Shown here: positions 23,843 through 31,373 of the stretch, piece by piece
Position numbering within the stretch: position 1 is the first letter of the stretch
Layout: every line of letters begins with the position of its first letter
NCBI RefSeq assembly: GCF_900116665.1
Contig: NZ_FPBK01000023.1
Coordinates: forward strand, 1-34,930
Direction of reading: 5' to 3'
Source of the DNA: Pustulibacterium marinum
GTDB lineage: Bacteria; Bacteroidota; Bacteroidia; Flavobacteriales; Flavobacteriaceae
DNA: 34,930 bases
Translations under genes and position numbers: made by a program
The notes under the pieces: model-generated
Database searches by the model: none
Seen by the model: the letters and a program-made list of their open reading frames with translations, nothing else
What the model was told of the DNA's origin: nothing

Positions 23843-24148
23843 CTACTGGTAAATGTGATTAATGGCGTGGTCTACTATTTTATTAATCTCTTTCTCCGTG
23901 AGCGGCTTGTTTTTTTGTAAGCGGTCGTGCTGATTAATCATCGCATCAACTATACAGTGTGTTAGTTGCTTTCTGCTCATGGTGATTTGATAGTCAGGCG
24001 ATTTGGTGGCTTGCTTATCTATGGCTTTTATTTGATAAATTACGTAGTAATGCGTAATTACCATTGCAACCGCTATAAGCGTTGCTGAAGCTAGTACTAC
24101 AAGTAGAAAACCTGCGGTACTGATGTCGTTGAAAGGAGTCGTATTCAT
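23843..24148 (-). CDS. Single-pass membrane protein, early operon
   Basis: In this 101-aa protein one N-terminal transmembrane helix (about 12-34, GFLLVVLASATLIAVAMVIT) precedes a cytoplasmic or periplasmic helical domain with many Lys, Gln, His and Asp. Expressed early, so it may alter the host envelope (for example superinfection exclusion) rather than act in lysis. It follows the gap that holds the motif pair at 24222. Confidence 0.75.
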   Translation of the reverse strand: MNTTPFNDISTAGFLLVVLASATLIAVAMVITHYYVIYQIKAIDKQATKSPDYQITMSRKQLTHCIVDAMINQHDRLQKNKPLTEKEINKIVDHAINHIYQ

Positions 24149-24165
24149 GATTATACAGTTTTTTT

Positions 24166-24256
24166 AAGTGAATTTTGATTTTTAGCCGCTTTCTCCTAAA
24201 AGTGGTATATAGTGTTGTTAGAGGTTGCGAACGTGTTGCAACGGCTTTTAAAATCA
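24166..24256. promoter_or_regulatory. Intergenic element with CGTTGCAAC-type motif pair
   Basis: This is the largest gap inside the distal early operon. On the minus strand CGTTGCAACA and CGTTCGCAAC lie in tandem (24222-24243) and resemble units of the late array. They are bracketed by an imperfect inverted repeat, GATTTTAAAAGCCG against CGGCTAAAAATC. It could be a secondary promoter/operator or an mRNA hairpin. No good -7 box is visible. Confidence 0.4.
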
Positions 24257-24475
24257 ATAAGATTCTATAAGAAGTGTTTTTATAATGTCTTTTAAACTAA
24301 AAGTAGCAGTCGCTTGAACTGTATCAGCTTTTGCATGGTGACTAACAAATTTTTCCGGTAAACATTCCGGTGTTGTTTTGTAACCGACTACAAGTTTTAT
24401 ATCATCATTTGTTATTATTTCAATATCTGGGAAAAAATCACTCCCTTTGCTGTGTACTACTAAAATTGATGTCAT
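24254..24475 (-). CDS. Hypothetical protein, 73 aa
   Basis: A small alpha/beta protein (MTSILVVHSKGSDF; IEIITNDDIKLVVGYK; a C-terminal helix). It overlaps the upstream gene by 4 bp (ATGA). No membrane segment, motif or family recognised. Confidence 0.65.
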   Translation of the reverse strand: MTSILVVHSKGSDFFPDIEIITNDDIKLVVGYKTTPECLPEKFVSHHAKADTVQATATFSLKDIIKTLLIESY

Positions 24476-24708
24476 CTTGAAATTAATTTAACTGTTGCTT
24501 TTTTGTCTCTAATGCGAATTGATACTTCTTGTTTTTGCGTGCTGAAGGCTTTTGCAAATATTTTGTCTTTGTACTGGCTGCCAAACAGCTTTTGCAGCTG
24601 TCCGGCTCCTGTAAGTTCTGCTCCGGGTTTACCATCGTAATACACTTTTACTAGAAAGTTTTGGTTTACGAATGCCCGGTCTTGGTTGTCACTTGGTTGG
24701 GCTGGCAT
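24472..24708 (-). CDS. Hypothetical basic protein, parent of the R2 junction
   Basis: This 78-aa protein starts MPAQPSDNQDRA. The DNA for this start (24674-24708) is repeated exactly at 25452-25486. It continues with basic beta strands (FLVKVYYDGKPGAEL; VSIRIRDKKATVKLI). The upstream gene ends NHASPTK within the same bases in another frame. The conserved, overlapping junction is one border of the cassette array described under findings. Confidence 0.7.
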   Translation of the reverse strand: MPAQPSDNQDRAFVNQNFLVKVYYDGKPGAELTGAGQLQKLFGSQYKDKIFAKAFSTQKQEVSIRIRDKKATVKLISR

Positions 24709-25339
24709 GGTTTCCTAATAAGAGTTGACCTGAATTAAGCTGCTTAACAATTTCAGTTTCTTCTTGATCTAAGAAATTGAAAAGTATTTTACTTATTTTC
24801 TGCAAGCCGTCTTTTGCTTTGCAAAGTGTTTGATAGGCTTCATCTGAATACGGAACTATAACGGTTTGATTACTCAATCTCATATTAATTCTTCCTTTTG
24901 TAAAACCGTTATTTGTTTTTTTAGCGTAAAACCATTGGTCGTTACCGGTAGAGTAAATTTCCTTTATTAAAACAGTAATTTTAAAACTTAAACTGTCGGG
25001 GCTATCACTAAAACCCATTTTATGAAATTTACTTTTATAGTGATTTGAAATACTAATTGTATCACTGATTACATCTGCAAAAAAGCCATTTACTTCATAG
25101 ATAATACCTATGTACATTTCTTCTCTAGTATTGGCTTCTAAAAACTTGCCGTAGGGAATAAGTATTAAATCTTTTAGAGCTTTCAATGTGCGCTCTCCTA
25201 ATTGAGTCGATCTTAAATCTAATACTTCTGCTACAACACGATCTACCTTTATTCTGAAAAGCCCGTCTTTATTGACGTTTATATTGTAACGGTAATCTTC
25301 TCCGTAAATGTGTAATTCTATTGTATCTACTTTTGCCAT
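24689..25339 (-). CDS. Hypothetical protein, cassette cargo 2
   Basis: This 216-aa soluble protein has a beta-strand N-terminal half (DTIELHIYGEDYRYNI) and a helical C-terminus (ALKDLILIPYGKF; LCKAKDGLQKISKILFNFL). The family is not recognised. It is bordered upstream by the 120-bp R1 repeat and downstream by the 35-bp R2 repeat, and so ends in the same residues (NHASPTK) as the unrelated cargo 1 protein. Confidence 0.75.
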   Translation of the reverse strand: MAKVDTIELHIYGEDYRYNINVNKDGLFRIKVDRVVAEVLDLRSTQLGERTLKALKDLILIPYGKFLEANTREEMYIGIIYEVNGFFADVISDTISISNHYKSKFHKMGFSDSPDSLSFKITVLIKEIYSTGNDQWFYAKKTNNGFTKGRINMRLSNQTVIVPYSDEAYQTLCKAKDGLQKISKILFNFLDQEETEIVKQLNSGQLLLGNHASPTK

Positions 25340-25454
25340 ATCTGTTTTTTTTTAATGTTGTGAGTGTTCTTTGTATGGGTTTTCATAGCCCGGCGGTGTG
25401 CCGTGTATCTCTATAAATTCTTTGAGTTCTAACGGGTGTATGATACGTACCGCC
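25332..25454. repeat. R1 repeat, copy 2
   Basis: About 92% identical to 25774-25894, with 44 bases identical at the right end. Covers the start codon context of cargo 2 (ATGGCAAA) and the last 34 codons of a protein ending EHSQH. It joins directly to R2 at 25452, forming the chimeric 44-codon frame. Confidence 0.85.
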
Positions 25455-25486
25455 CGGTCTTGGTTGTCACTTGGTTGGGCTGGCAT
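25352..25486 (-). CDS. Chimeric 44-aa ORF made by repeat fusion
   Basis: Starts MPAQPSDNQDR, the start of the 78-aa protein, and continues AVRIIHPLELKEFIEIHG to the end of the 82-aa protein. The fusion is in frame, with the join inside the bases shared by R1 and R2 (25452-25454). It looks like a recombination scar that happens to stay open. Whether it is functional is doubtful. A start further upstream (25537) would overlap cargo 1 more deeply and is less likely. Confidence 0.5.
   Translation of the reverse strand: MPAQPSDNQDRAVRIIHPLELKEFIEIHGTPPGYENPYKEHSQH
25452..25486. repeat. R2 repeat, copy 2 (35 bp exact)
   Basis: Identical to 24674-24708 over 35 bp, with mismatches on both sides. 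Encodes the end of a cargo gene (ASPTK then stop) in one frame and the start MPAQPSDNQDR in another. Confidence 0.9.
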
Positions 25487-25781
25487 AGTGATTTCTATAA
25501 ATGAAATTAGCAACTCCTTCAATAGTTTTTCTTTCAAAAACCTTGTCGTTTATAGAAACACCTAAATCCTGTTCAATATCCATTATCAATTCTACCATAC
25601 CATCATTATCAAACCCTAAATCTTTTTCTAGGTGATATTTACCGGGTTTTTTCGTGGTTTTCTTTTTGACTTTTAACCATGAAGAACCAGTGATTCCACC
25701 AGCAAATTCATAGGAAAGTTCACGAGCTATAGTTTCTACTCTTTTTTGAACTGAAGCTTTACTTAATTTTGTATTTGCCAT
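25467..25781 (-). CDS. Acyl-carrier-protein-like protein lacking the Ppant serine
   Basis: This 104-aa protein, cassette cargo 1, has a basic N-terminal extension. Residues about 50-96 then follow the acyl-carrier pattern: HLEKDLGFDNDGMVELIMDI, EQDLGVSI, then a helix IEGVANFIY. In true carriers the motif is LG.DSLD and the serine carries phosphopantetheine; here that position is Asn59. It should therefore not carry an acyl chain. It may be a decoy or adaptor that binds partners of host acyl-carrier protein. Bordered by R1 upstream and R2 downstream. Confidence 0.7.
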   Translation of the reverse strand: MANTKLSKASVQKRVETIARELSYEFAGGITGSSWLKVKKKTTKKPGKYHLEKDLGFDNDGMVELIMDIEQDLGVSINDKVFERKTIEGVANFIYRNHYASPTK

Positions 25782-25894
25782 ATCTATTTTTTTAATGTTG
25801 TGAGTGTTCTTTGTACGGGTTTTGAAAGCCGGGCGGTGTACCGTGGATTTCTATAAATTCTTTGAGTTCTAACGGGTGTATGATACGTACCGCC
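25774..25894. repeat. R1 repeat, copy 1
   Basis: The parent copy of the repeat at 25332-25454. It contains the last 34 codons and stop of the 82-aa gene plus the spacer and start context of cargo 1. Confidence 0.85.
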
Positions 25895-26040
25895 GGGGCT
25901 TTGGTTTGTTGCAAACCCCTTTTTGCAATGATAATGGTGTTTATTTCTGTACGTATAAACTTTTCACTCATGCACAAACCATAATGTTTGTACATCCATT
26001 GTTTTGTGATGGTGGTTGGTAAGGATTTTAGGTTGTTCAT
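25792..26040 (-). CDS. Hypothetical protein, parent of R1
   Basis: This 82-aa protein has a helical N-terminal half with a helix-turn-helix-like look (TKQWMYKHYGLCMSEKFIRT) and the C-terminal segment VRIIHPLELKEFIEIHG, which is repeated in the chimeric ORF. The layout resembles small excisionase or winged-helix type regulators, but no motif is decisive. Confidence 0.7.
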   Translation of the reverse strand: MNNLKSLPTTITKQWMYKHYGLCMSEKFIRTEINTIIIAKRGLQQTKAPAVRIIHPLELKEFIEIHGTPPGFQNPYKEHSQH

Positions 26041-26059
26041 TGCAATAGGGGTTTGTGGG

Positions 26060-26224
26060 TTATCTAATTTCTTTCCAAATGAAAGTTTTCTCCGTATGCT
26101 GTGCTTTTAAGTTTCGGCTGCTTACGTTGTTCTTTTTGCAAACAGCTTGCAATGCTGCTGCTTCGTCTTGTTTGTGGAAATTTTTGATTTCCTTAAATGT
26201 TCTTAGTTTCTTAGGTACTCCCAT
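26060..26224 (-). CDS. Small basic protein, 54 aa
   Basis: Begins MGVPKKLRTFKEIKNFHKQD and ends TFIWKEIR, in the operon's direction between the PAPS-reductase-like gene and the 82-aa gene. Lysine-rich and helical. It fills most of an otherwise empty 215-bp gap, which is the main reason to believe it. No family recognised. Confidence 0.65.
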   Translation of the reverse strand: MGVPKKLRTFKEIKNFHKQDEAAALQAVCKKNNVSSRNLKAQHTEKTFIWKEIR

Positions 26225-26255
26225 GATTTAAAAATGATTTATGATTAATTATTAT

Positions 26256-27050
26256 TTACATTCTCCAATTTTCTACTACTTTAGGCTTGTAGCCTTTTTG
26301 AATAGCTTCTTTTACTGAAGCTAAAGAGCAATCTGCTTTGAAAGTGTGATTGATCTTTTCTTCTACTTCTATATATTGATCTAATAACTCCGGGTTGTGA
26401 ATACCGGCTATTACCAGTGCGTTAAACGGACTGAAAATGCAAAAGCAACATGACAACCGTGGCATTCCAAGATCATAAGCGAAATGATATGGAAGATTAT
26501 TAGATTTAATTATGTGCCATACTTTTTCTGTTGACCAGTTATGTACTGGTAGCCAATCATAAACAGTTCTCTTTTTAGTAGTGAGCATACTGTTTAATTT
26601 AAACTCTAGTTTTTTAGCTCTGCTAGGACTTTCTTCTGCTCTAAATCCAAAAACGTATAATACTTTACACTCTCCTAAATCTTTCGTTAAAGCCGTTACA
26701 ATTCTAGCTCCGGGCGCTCTTTTGTAATCTGACGTACACCATCTTTGGTTATTGCTAGCCCATTTACCACGACGTTCTGCATATTCCAGCAAGGTTTCTT
26801 CGTAACCAGCTTTATTTCTACGTTTTGAATACACTGTATTAAAGCCAAAATAAGATGATTGAGTGGCTACCAGTTCTTTTGTGCCTTTCCATTCCATAGC
26901 TCCCAAATCTTGGTGAGAAACTATTATCTTATCAATATCATAGTTTTGCTCCGTTGCAACTCTGTGTACTTCATATTTTGCTACTAATGAATCTTTCCCA
27001 GCACTGGAATTAATAATTATCAGATCGTAATTATGTAAGTTTAAATTCAT
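26256..27050 (-). CDS. PAPS-reductase-like (CysH/PP-loop) protein
   Basis: This 264-aa protein has PP-loop SSAGKDS (15-21), RWCTSDYKRAPG (Cys105), FGFRAEESPSR (135-144), WLPVHNWSTEKVW (about 166-178) and a CCFC cysteine cluster (201-204). These are the hallmarks of the phosphoadenosine-phosphosulfate reductase superfamily as found in many phages. The cysteine cluster might hold Fe-S. Phage members are often not sulfate reducers and may act in DNA or RNA sulfur modification or in sulfur supply; no Dnd-type partners are present here. It overlaps the upstream 65-aa gene by 4 bp. Confidence 0.87.
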   Translation of the reverse strand: MNLNLHNYDLIIINSSAGKDSLVAKYEVHRVATEQNYDIDKIIVSHQDLGAMEWKGTKELVATQSSYFGFNTVYSKRRNKAGYEETLLEYAERRGKWASNNQRWCTSDYKRAPGARIVTALTKDLGECKVLYVFGFRAEESPSRAKKLEFKLNSMLTTKKRTVYDWLPVHNWSTEKVWHIIKSNNLPYHFAYDLGMPRLSCCFCIFSPFNALVIAGIHNPELLDQYIEVEEKINHTFKADCSLASVKEAIQKGYKPKVVENWRM

Positions 27051-27244
27051 TGTTTCAAAATCTTTTCGTTATACAAATTTTCTAGTCTTATGTTGGCGGT
27101 TTCTCGCTTATTAAACTGCCCGTGTAATTCTCCGTTTATTATCCACTGAAAACAAGTAGCAGAAAATGGCACTATAGCGGTGTAAATACCTATGCTGTCT
27201 AATTCACTTTGCATTTTCCGGTACTTCTTTGCTGGTTTTCTCAT
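27047..27244 (-). CDS. Hypothetical basic protein, 65 aa
   Basis: Starts MRKPAKKYRKMQSELD and is basic throughout, with a central hydrophobic strand (TAIVPFSATCFQWIING). It overlaps the upstream gene by 41 bp in another frame, and the PAPS-like gene by 4 bp. The long overlap is unusual, but the frame continues beyond it with normal composition. Function unknown. Confidence 0.65.
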   Translation of the reverse strand: MRKPAKKYRKMQSELDSIGIYTAIVPFSATCFQWIINGELHGQFNKRETANIRLENLYNEKILKQ

Positions 27245-27518
27245 TTTCGTTGTCTATATCGTCAAAAAAAGTAACTGGAACGTAGATCATTCCTTTTTGG
27301 AACCATTGTACAAACTCCGTTACGTCCATGTCTTCACTGGTGTAATAGTCTTTGTTGTCAAGTACTTCCGTTTTTGGGTTGTACAGGTAGAAGATCATAC
27401 CGCTACGTATAGCGCCCTTTGCAAATGGGTGTGCAAAATGCCCTTTTGGGGCTTTTTTTAGCTTTTGCGTTACCTCTAGGGTTTCTGGGGTGGTTACTTT
27501 TTCGTCGGGTTCTAGCAT
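27204..27518 (-). CDS. Hypothetical acidic protein, 104 aa
   Basis: An acidic protein with a central patch GHFAHPFAKGAIRSGMIFYL and VTEFVQWFQKGMIYVPVTFF, and charged termini. No signal or membrane segment. It starts 10 bp downstream of the 185-aa gene's stop. No family recognised. Confidence 0.68.
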   Translation of the reverse strand: MLEPDEKVTTPETLEVTQKLKKAPKGHFAHPFAKGAIRSGMIFYLYNPKTEVLDNKDYYTSEDMDVTEFVQWFQKGMIYVPVTFFDDIDNENEKTSKEVPENAK

Positions 27519-27528
27519 GGTTTACGGT

Positions 27529-28086
27529 TTAAAATGGTAAATCGTCATATTCATTAGGACAAGTGTGTGCTTTTTTAACAGCTAGTTTTGGATTGAATTT
27601 TTTAATTATATCATATTCATGGTTTGCTTGTAGTTCTTTAAATTTTAGAACTCTAGCTTCTAAAAAACTTACTAATTCATCCAAAAAATGCCTTATAGAA
27701 AGATCTCTACTCAATAAATGTCTCAAATGCTCTCGCTCTACAACCACGAAGTTTTCGGGAGTAATACAATCATCAGTTATAACATATAGATACGCTGGAT
27801 TAAATGGTATTTGATTTATGTACCCATAGGCGGTGCTACCTTTGCAAAGAAATTCTACATAACAAGAATGAATAATAAAATCAAAGTCAGCTATAGTACC
27901 TGAATAATTACAACTTACACCTTTGTAATTATCTTTACTTGTTGATTCCCATAGTTTACCAAAAAGTTCTACCTCAATTTGATTAATTACCAGCCAAAAT
28001 ATTTCGTGTTTCATATTTATGACTGGAATATTGATTTTTACATCAATAAAATAAGGTTGTGTATTGTAATTTGAAACGGTTCTCAT
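27529..28086 (-). CDS. Hypothetical protein with SSB-like C-terminal tip
   Basis: This 185-aa protein has a beta-rich N-terminal half (YFIDVKINIPVINMKHEIFW) and a helical C-terminal half. It ends in acidic DDLPF, which looks like the C-terminal tip of single-strand DNA-binding proteins that recruits replication partners. No OB-fold signature is clear. The primase-helicase immediately upstream ends DTDNLPF, and 15 bp are identical at the two gene ends (27528-27542 and 28099-28113). It might be a replication accessory or SSB substitute. Confidence 0.7.
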   Translation of the reverse strand: MRTVSNYNTQPYFIDVKINIPVINMKHEIFWLVINQIEVELFGKLWESTSKDNYKGVSCNYSGTIADFDFIIHSCYVEFLCKGSTAYGYINQIPFNPAYLYVITDDCITPENFVVVEREHLRHLLSRDLSIRHFLDELVSFLEARVLKFKELQANHEYDIIKKFNPKLAVKKAHTCPNEYDDLPF

Positions 28087-28099
28087 ATCCTATCAATTT

Positions 28100-30928
28100 T
28101 TAAAATGGTAAATTGTCTGTGTCTTTTTCAATTTGTTCAACGCCTTGCAATGCTTCGCTTTCAGCTGGTTTTACCGAAGCTTCGTTTGGTTTGGTGTTTA
28201 TGATATAGTGCATAATACTGTTACCGGTACCATTCTCTACTGCTTTCTTACGTTCAACCGACCAGCCTTTTATTTCGCAATACATAATAAACAGCTCGTT
28301 GTGCTTTTGAGCGCTTTTTGCAAACTTGCCTACTTCTGCTTTGTAGTCTTCATAAATTACTTTACAAGGGAATTTTTCTGCTAATATTCCGGCATTGTCT
28401 TTTAAAAATTGTTCTGTATGCTTCCACATAGCATCGCCAATTTTCTGCATATGATTTCTTATAAGGATGTCGTCCATTGGGGTTTCTATTACTTCATCTG
28501 TAGACAAGTAAAAGTGTAGGCATTGCATCATAAAATTGAGATCGTTGTTCCACTCCTTTTCCGGGTAGTCTCCTTTTAAAATGTCTTTACCTCCAAAATC
28601 GTCTGATATTTTTCTAGTAAATGGGTATTCGTTGTCTTCTGTAGCTTTATGGTAATAGTCACCAGCGTAATAGATCAACAATCTACGTTGCAACGATGGG
28701 TCTAAATCTTTGGGTACAAAGTTGGTAGTAGCTGTTAGTTTTGGGCTGTCTTCAAACGGAATCTCATATATGGCTCCACCTTTGTGGTTGGCGGTCATAT
28801 CTCCGGTAACGTGCGGAAAGTGTTGCATATAATTATGGTTTGGGCTTAAATCATCATAATTAATTACGTCCGTTTTTTCCGTAACACCATCTAAAGTAAA
28901 TTGCTTGTTTTCTTCAGATAACAGCTTCCCTGATTTCTCTTTCCAGTTACGTAACAAGGTTCGCAAACAAGAAATTAAGAAGGATTTACCACTACCTCCG
29001 TTGCTTTGCAACACATAACTACCTATCTTTTTATCTACACCTAACACCATAAGCGCTTTTGAGCTTATTTTGTATTTGTGTAGCAAGTAGCCAACGGTGT
29101 ATATTTTGTTGATTAGGTGAAGCTCTTGCAGTCTGTTTTCGTCTTTAGTTAACTTTTTGCTGTTTATGTTGAAACGGTTGGTATCATGCCCGGTATTGTT
29201 GGCATCTTTAGCCCAATACATACGGCTGGTATTTATGAGTACTTTAAAGTAATTGCTGGCAATGTCATGTATATTGATACGCCATTCGCCCAGCTCGTTT
29301 TTTGTGATTTCAAAATGTGACTTTTGCAAATTGAAATTGAAAGGCACTATATCTCTTTGCCAAATTTTGTTAGGTACTTCGCTATATTTTAAAGCCACAA
29401 TACGCTCGTTTGTCACCTTTACGGCTCTATTTTCAAAGAAATAGATTTGGCTAGTAGCTGTCGCCGTTTTGGTTTCGGGGTACGTTTCTGTTAAGGTTAA
29501 TAAATTGGCTTCGCTGAAATAAGGCGATAACATTATTTTCTCCCAAATTTCGGTAGATACTCCGGTATCTTTCAACCATTGCAATACGTGGTTTTTTACT
29601 TCACGTGGCGAAACTACTTTGATAATGTTACCCACAATATGCACAATGCGAGTTTCTTCTATATCGTTGGTACTGGTAACTTTGTAAATGTGAAAACCTT
29701 GATGCTGTAAAAAGTAATATAGGTTTACAATATTCAACTTCCAAGGGCGAGCTTTTTGTCCGGTATAGAACCAAAATTGAAATTGCAACGCTTGATTGAT
29801 GAGTTTTTGAAAACGTGCTTGCACCACTTCTAACGGGGCGCTCTTTTGCTTGGTCACGTAGTCTCTAACGTCTTTAATTTCAGATTTCCCAACCTTTTTA
29901 GGTAACCAAATTGTTTTCAACGTAAGAATGTTTAAACCTAGTTCTACTGCTTTAGACACTCCGGTTTTGTCAAGATCGGGAAGGTAATAAACTACTTTTG
30001 CAATTTGTTTTAGCTCGTTGTATTCTGCTTTGGTTAATTGCTCACTTTCAGAATTAAACCAAATAACATTATAACCAAGGCTAGCAGTGTTAAGTCCGTC
30101 AGAACCACCAGTGCAAACAATGATGCTAGGTAGTAATAATTCGTCTAATTCATCTTGATATTCTTTGCGTTCTTCTCCTTTAGAATCTCTCACAAGCCTT
30201 CTAAAGGCTTCGATTTGATCTATATCTACCAACTCCATTGCACGCTCCCAACCGTAAATATGTCGGTCTGGCTTGTTTCCTAAGTAATGATGTTTTAACG
30301 AATACTTATCGTCTTTACTGGCTTTGGGTTCGTACACCTTTGCAAATTCATCAAATAGGTACGCAAATATTGGGTAGTTTTCGGTTGGTTTAACCGTTAA
30401 CAGTGTAGGCTTATTGGTTTTTGAAGAAATAAATATCTTTTGATAATATTCAACTTCTACTACATTGTATTCACTGGCTAAATATGGCGTACAGAAGGGC
30501 GCAAACTCTTTAACACGTTTTGCAACGTCTTTGGATTCCACGTGCCAAAAGTCCTTCCCTTTTTCTTCCAGTTCTTCATCGGTTAGGGTTTTGTACTCTA
30601 CTTCCGCTTTAAAAATTGGAATACCAGCAGTTTCTAAACCAGCAAACGCATATAAGAATTTTAAAGCTTCAGGGAAATCCAAGTTGTTTTCTTCCATGCA
30701 AATGTCAATAGCGTTTTTGCTATCGCTACTACCGTGGTCAAAAACAACGTAGTGACCTTTGTCTCCCATAAATAGAGAGCAGGAAGGTGTACGCTCGCTT
30801 TCACGTAATTTAAAATGCTTATTCTTTTTATCTTCACAACCTACAGAATCCGGGTAAACGCTATGTATGTACGTTAGTCCTCCGTTGGTTGCTTCAAAAA
30901 ATTCGTTTTTGTCGTACTTGTACGCCAT
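28100..30928 (-). CDS. Primase-helicase (TOPRIM + SF3 helicase)
   Basis: This 942-aa protein should prime and unwind the element's DNA. The N-terminal region (about 35-98) has the fold pattern of a CHC2 zinc primase module (ERTPSCSLF ... FPEALKFL) but lacks the four zinc ligands. The TOPRIM-like domain (about 268-345) has IIVCTGGSDGLN and YYLPDLDKTG. The usual catalytic Glu is replaced by Thr, while the DxD is kept. The SF3 helicase domain has Walker A SNGGSGKS (642-649), Walker B VINYDDL (688-694), motif C LTATTNF (731-737) and Arg fingers QRRL. The C-terminus ends DNLPF. It is the only replication enzyme recognised, implying dependence on a host polymerase. Confidence 0.9.
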   Translation of the reverse strand: MAYKYDKNEFFEATNGGLTYIHSVYPDSVGCEDKKNKHFKLRESERTPSCSLFMGDKGHYVVFDHGSSDSKNAIDICMEENNLDFPEALKFLYAFAGLETAGIPIFKAEVEYKTLTDEELEEKGKDFWHVESKDVAKRVKEFAPFCTPYLASEYNVVEVEYYQKIFISSKTNKPTLLTVKPTENYPIFAYLFDEFAKVYEPKASKDDKYSLKHHYLGNKPDRHIYGWERAMELVDIDQIEAFRRLVRDSKGEERKEYQDELDELLLPSIIVCTGGSDGLNTASLGYNVIWFNSESEQLTKAEYNELKQIAKVVYYLPDLDKTGVSKAVELGLNILTLKTIWLPKKVGKSEIKDVRDYVTKQKSAPLEVVQARFQKLINQALQFQFWFYTGQKARPWKLNIVNLYYFLQHQGFHIYKVTSTNDIEETRIVHIVGNIIKVVSPREVKNHVLQWLKDTGVSTEIWEKIMLSPYFSEANLLTLTETYPETKTATATSQIYFFENRAVKVTNERIVALKYSEVPNKIWQRDIVPFNFNLQKSHFEITKNELGEWRINIHDIASNYFKVLINTSRMYWAKDANNTGHDTNRFNINSKKLTKDENRLQELHLINKIYTVGYLLHKYKISSKALMVLGVDKKIGSYVLQSNGGSGKSFLISCLRTLLRNWKEKSGKLLSEENKQFTLDGVTEKTDVINYDDLSPNHNYMQHFPHVTGDMTANHKGGAIYEIPFEDSPKLTATTNFVPKDLDPSLQRRLLIYYAGDYYHKATEDNEYPFTRKISDDFGGKDILKGDYPEKEWNNDLNFMMQCLHFYLSTDEVIETPMDDILIRNHMQKIGDAMWKHTEQFLKDNAGILAEKFPCKVIYEDYKAEVGKFAKSAQKHNELFIMYCEIKGWSVERKKAVENGTGNSIMHYIINTKPNEASVKPAESEALQGVEQIEKDTDNLPF

Positions 30929-30952
30929 TTTGTGCTGGTTAGGGTTGGTTTT

Positions 30953-31264
30953 TTATTGTTGCGCTAGTTGTTGTTGAAGGCTTTGCAAACGGGCGTTATA
31001 CTCCGGTAGTAATAATGCTTTCACGGTATCGGAAAATTTTCCCATTTTAGAAAGTTTATCAATTTGCAGTTTTACATGATCTATTTGATCTTCTACAGTA
31101 ACAAACTTATTATAGCCAACCGCAAAACCTTCTTTTGCAACTGTTTTAATGCAGTTGTCTATTAGATTATGGAGGTTGAAAGCTATTACTTCAAGGTCTT
31201 CACCTTCTAGCGCTTTGGTTTTTACAATAGCGCCTATTTTAATTCTGATCTCTTTTTCTGTCAT
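30953..31264 (-). CDS. Hypothetical helical protein, 103 aa
   Basis: An all-helical protein (MTEKEIRIKIGAIVKTKALE; LHNLIDNCIKTVAKEG; ARLQSLQQQLAQQ). It directly precedes the primase-helicase. It could be a replication accessory factor, but no motif supports a specific function. Its start overlaps the end of the small membrane-protein gene by 26 bp. Confidence 0.7.
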   Translation of the reverse strand: MTEKEIRIKIGAIVKTKALEGEDLEVIAFNLHNLIDNCIKTVAKEGFAVGYNKFVTVEDQIDHVKLQIDKLSKMGKFSDTVKALLLPEYNARLQSLQQQLAQQ

Positions 31265-31373
31265 GGCGGTGGTCTATTTTTCGTTGGATAAGAAAATGTT
31301 TACTGATGCAGCGCAAAACGTGTAGTAAGAGCATTGCAAATACTATGGCGTAGATGGTGTAGATTGCTTTCAT
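31239..31373 (-). CDS. Small membrane protein, 44 aa
   Basis: Reads MKAIYTIYAIVFAMLLLHVL, one transmembrane helix, then a strongly basic tail (RKIDHRHDRKRDQN). The start overlaps the upstream stop as ATGA and the end overlaps the next gene. It explains an apparent 105-bp gap. Early membrane miniprotein of unknown role. Confidence 0.6.
   Translation of the reverse strand: MKAIYTIYAIVFAMLLLHVLRCISKHFLIQRKIDHRHDRKRDQN

Noticed and set aside
24015-24257. 80-aa minus-strand frame overlapping the small membrane protein gene
   Set aside because: Basic, Ser-rich shadow frame; the 101-aa frame with a clean transmembrane helix is the better reading, and the rest is an intergenic motif region.
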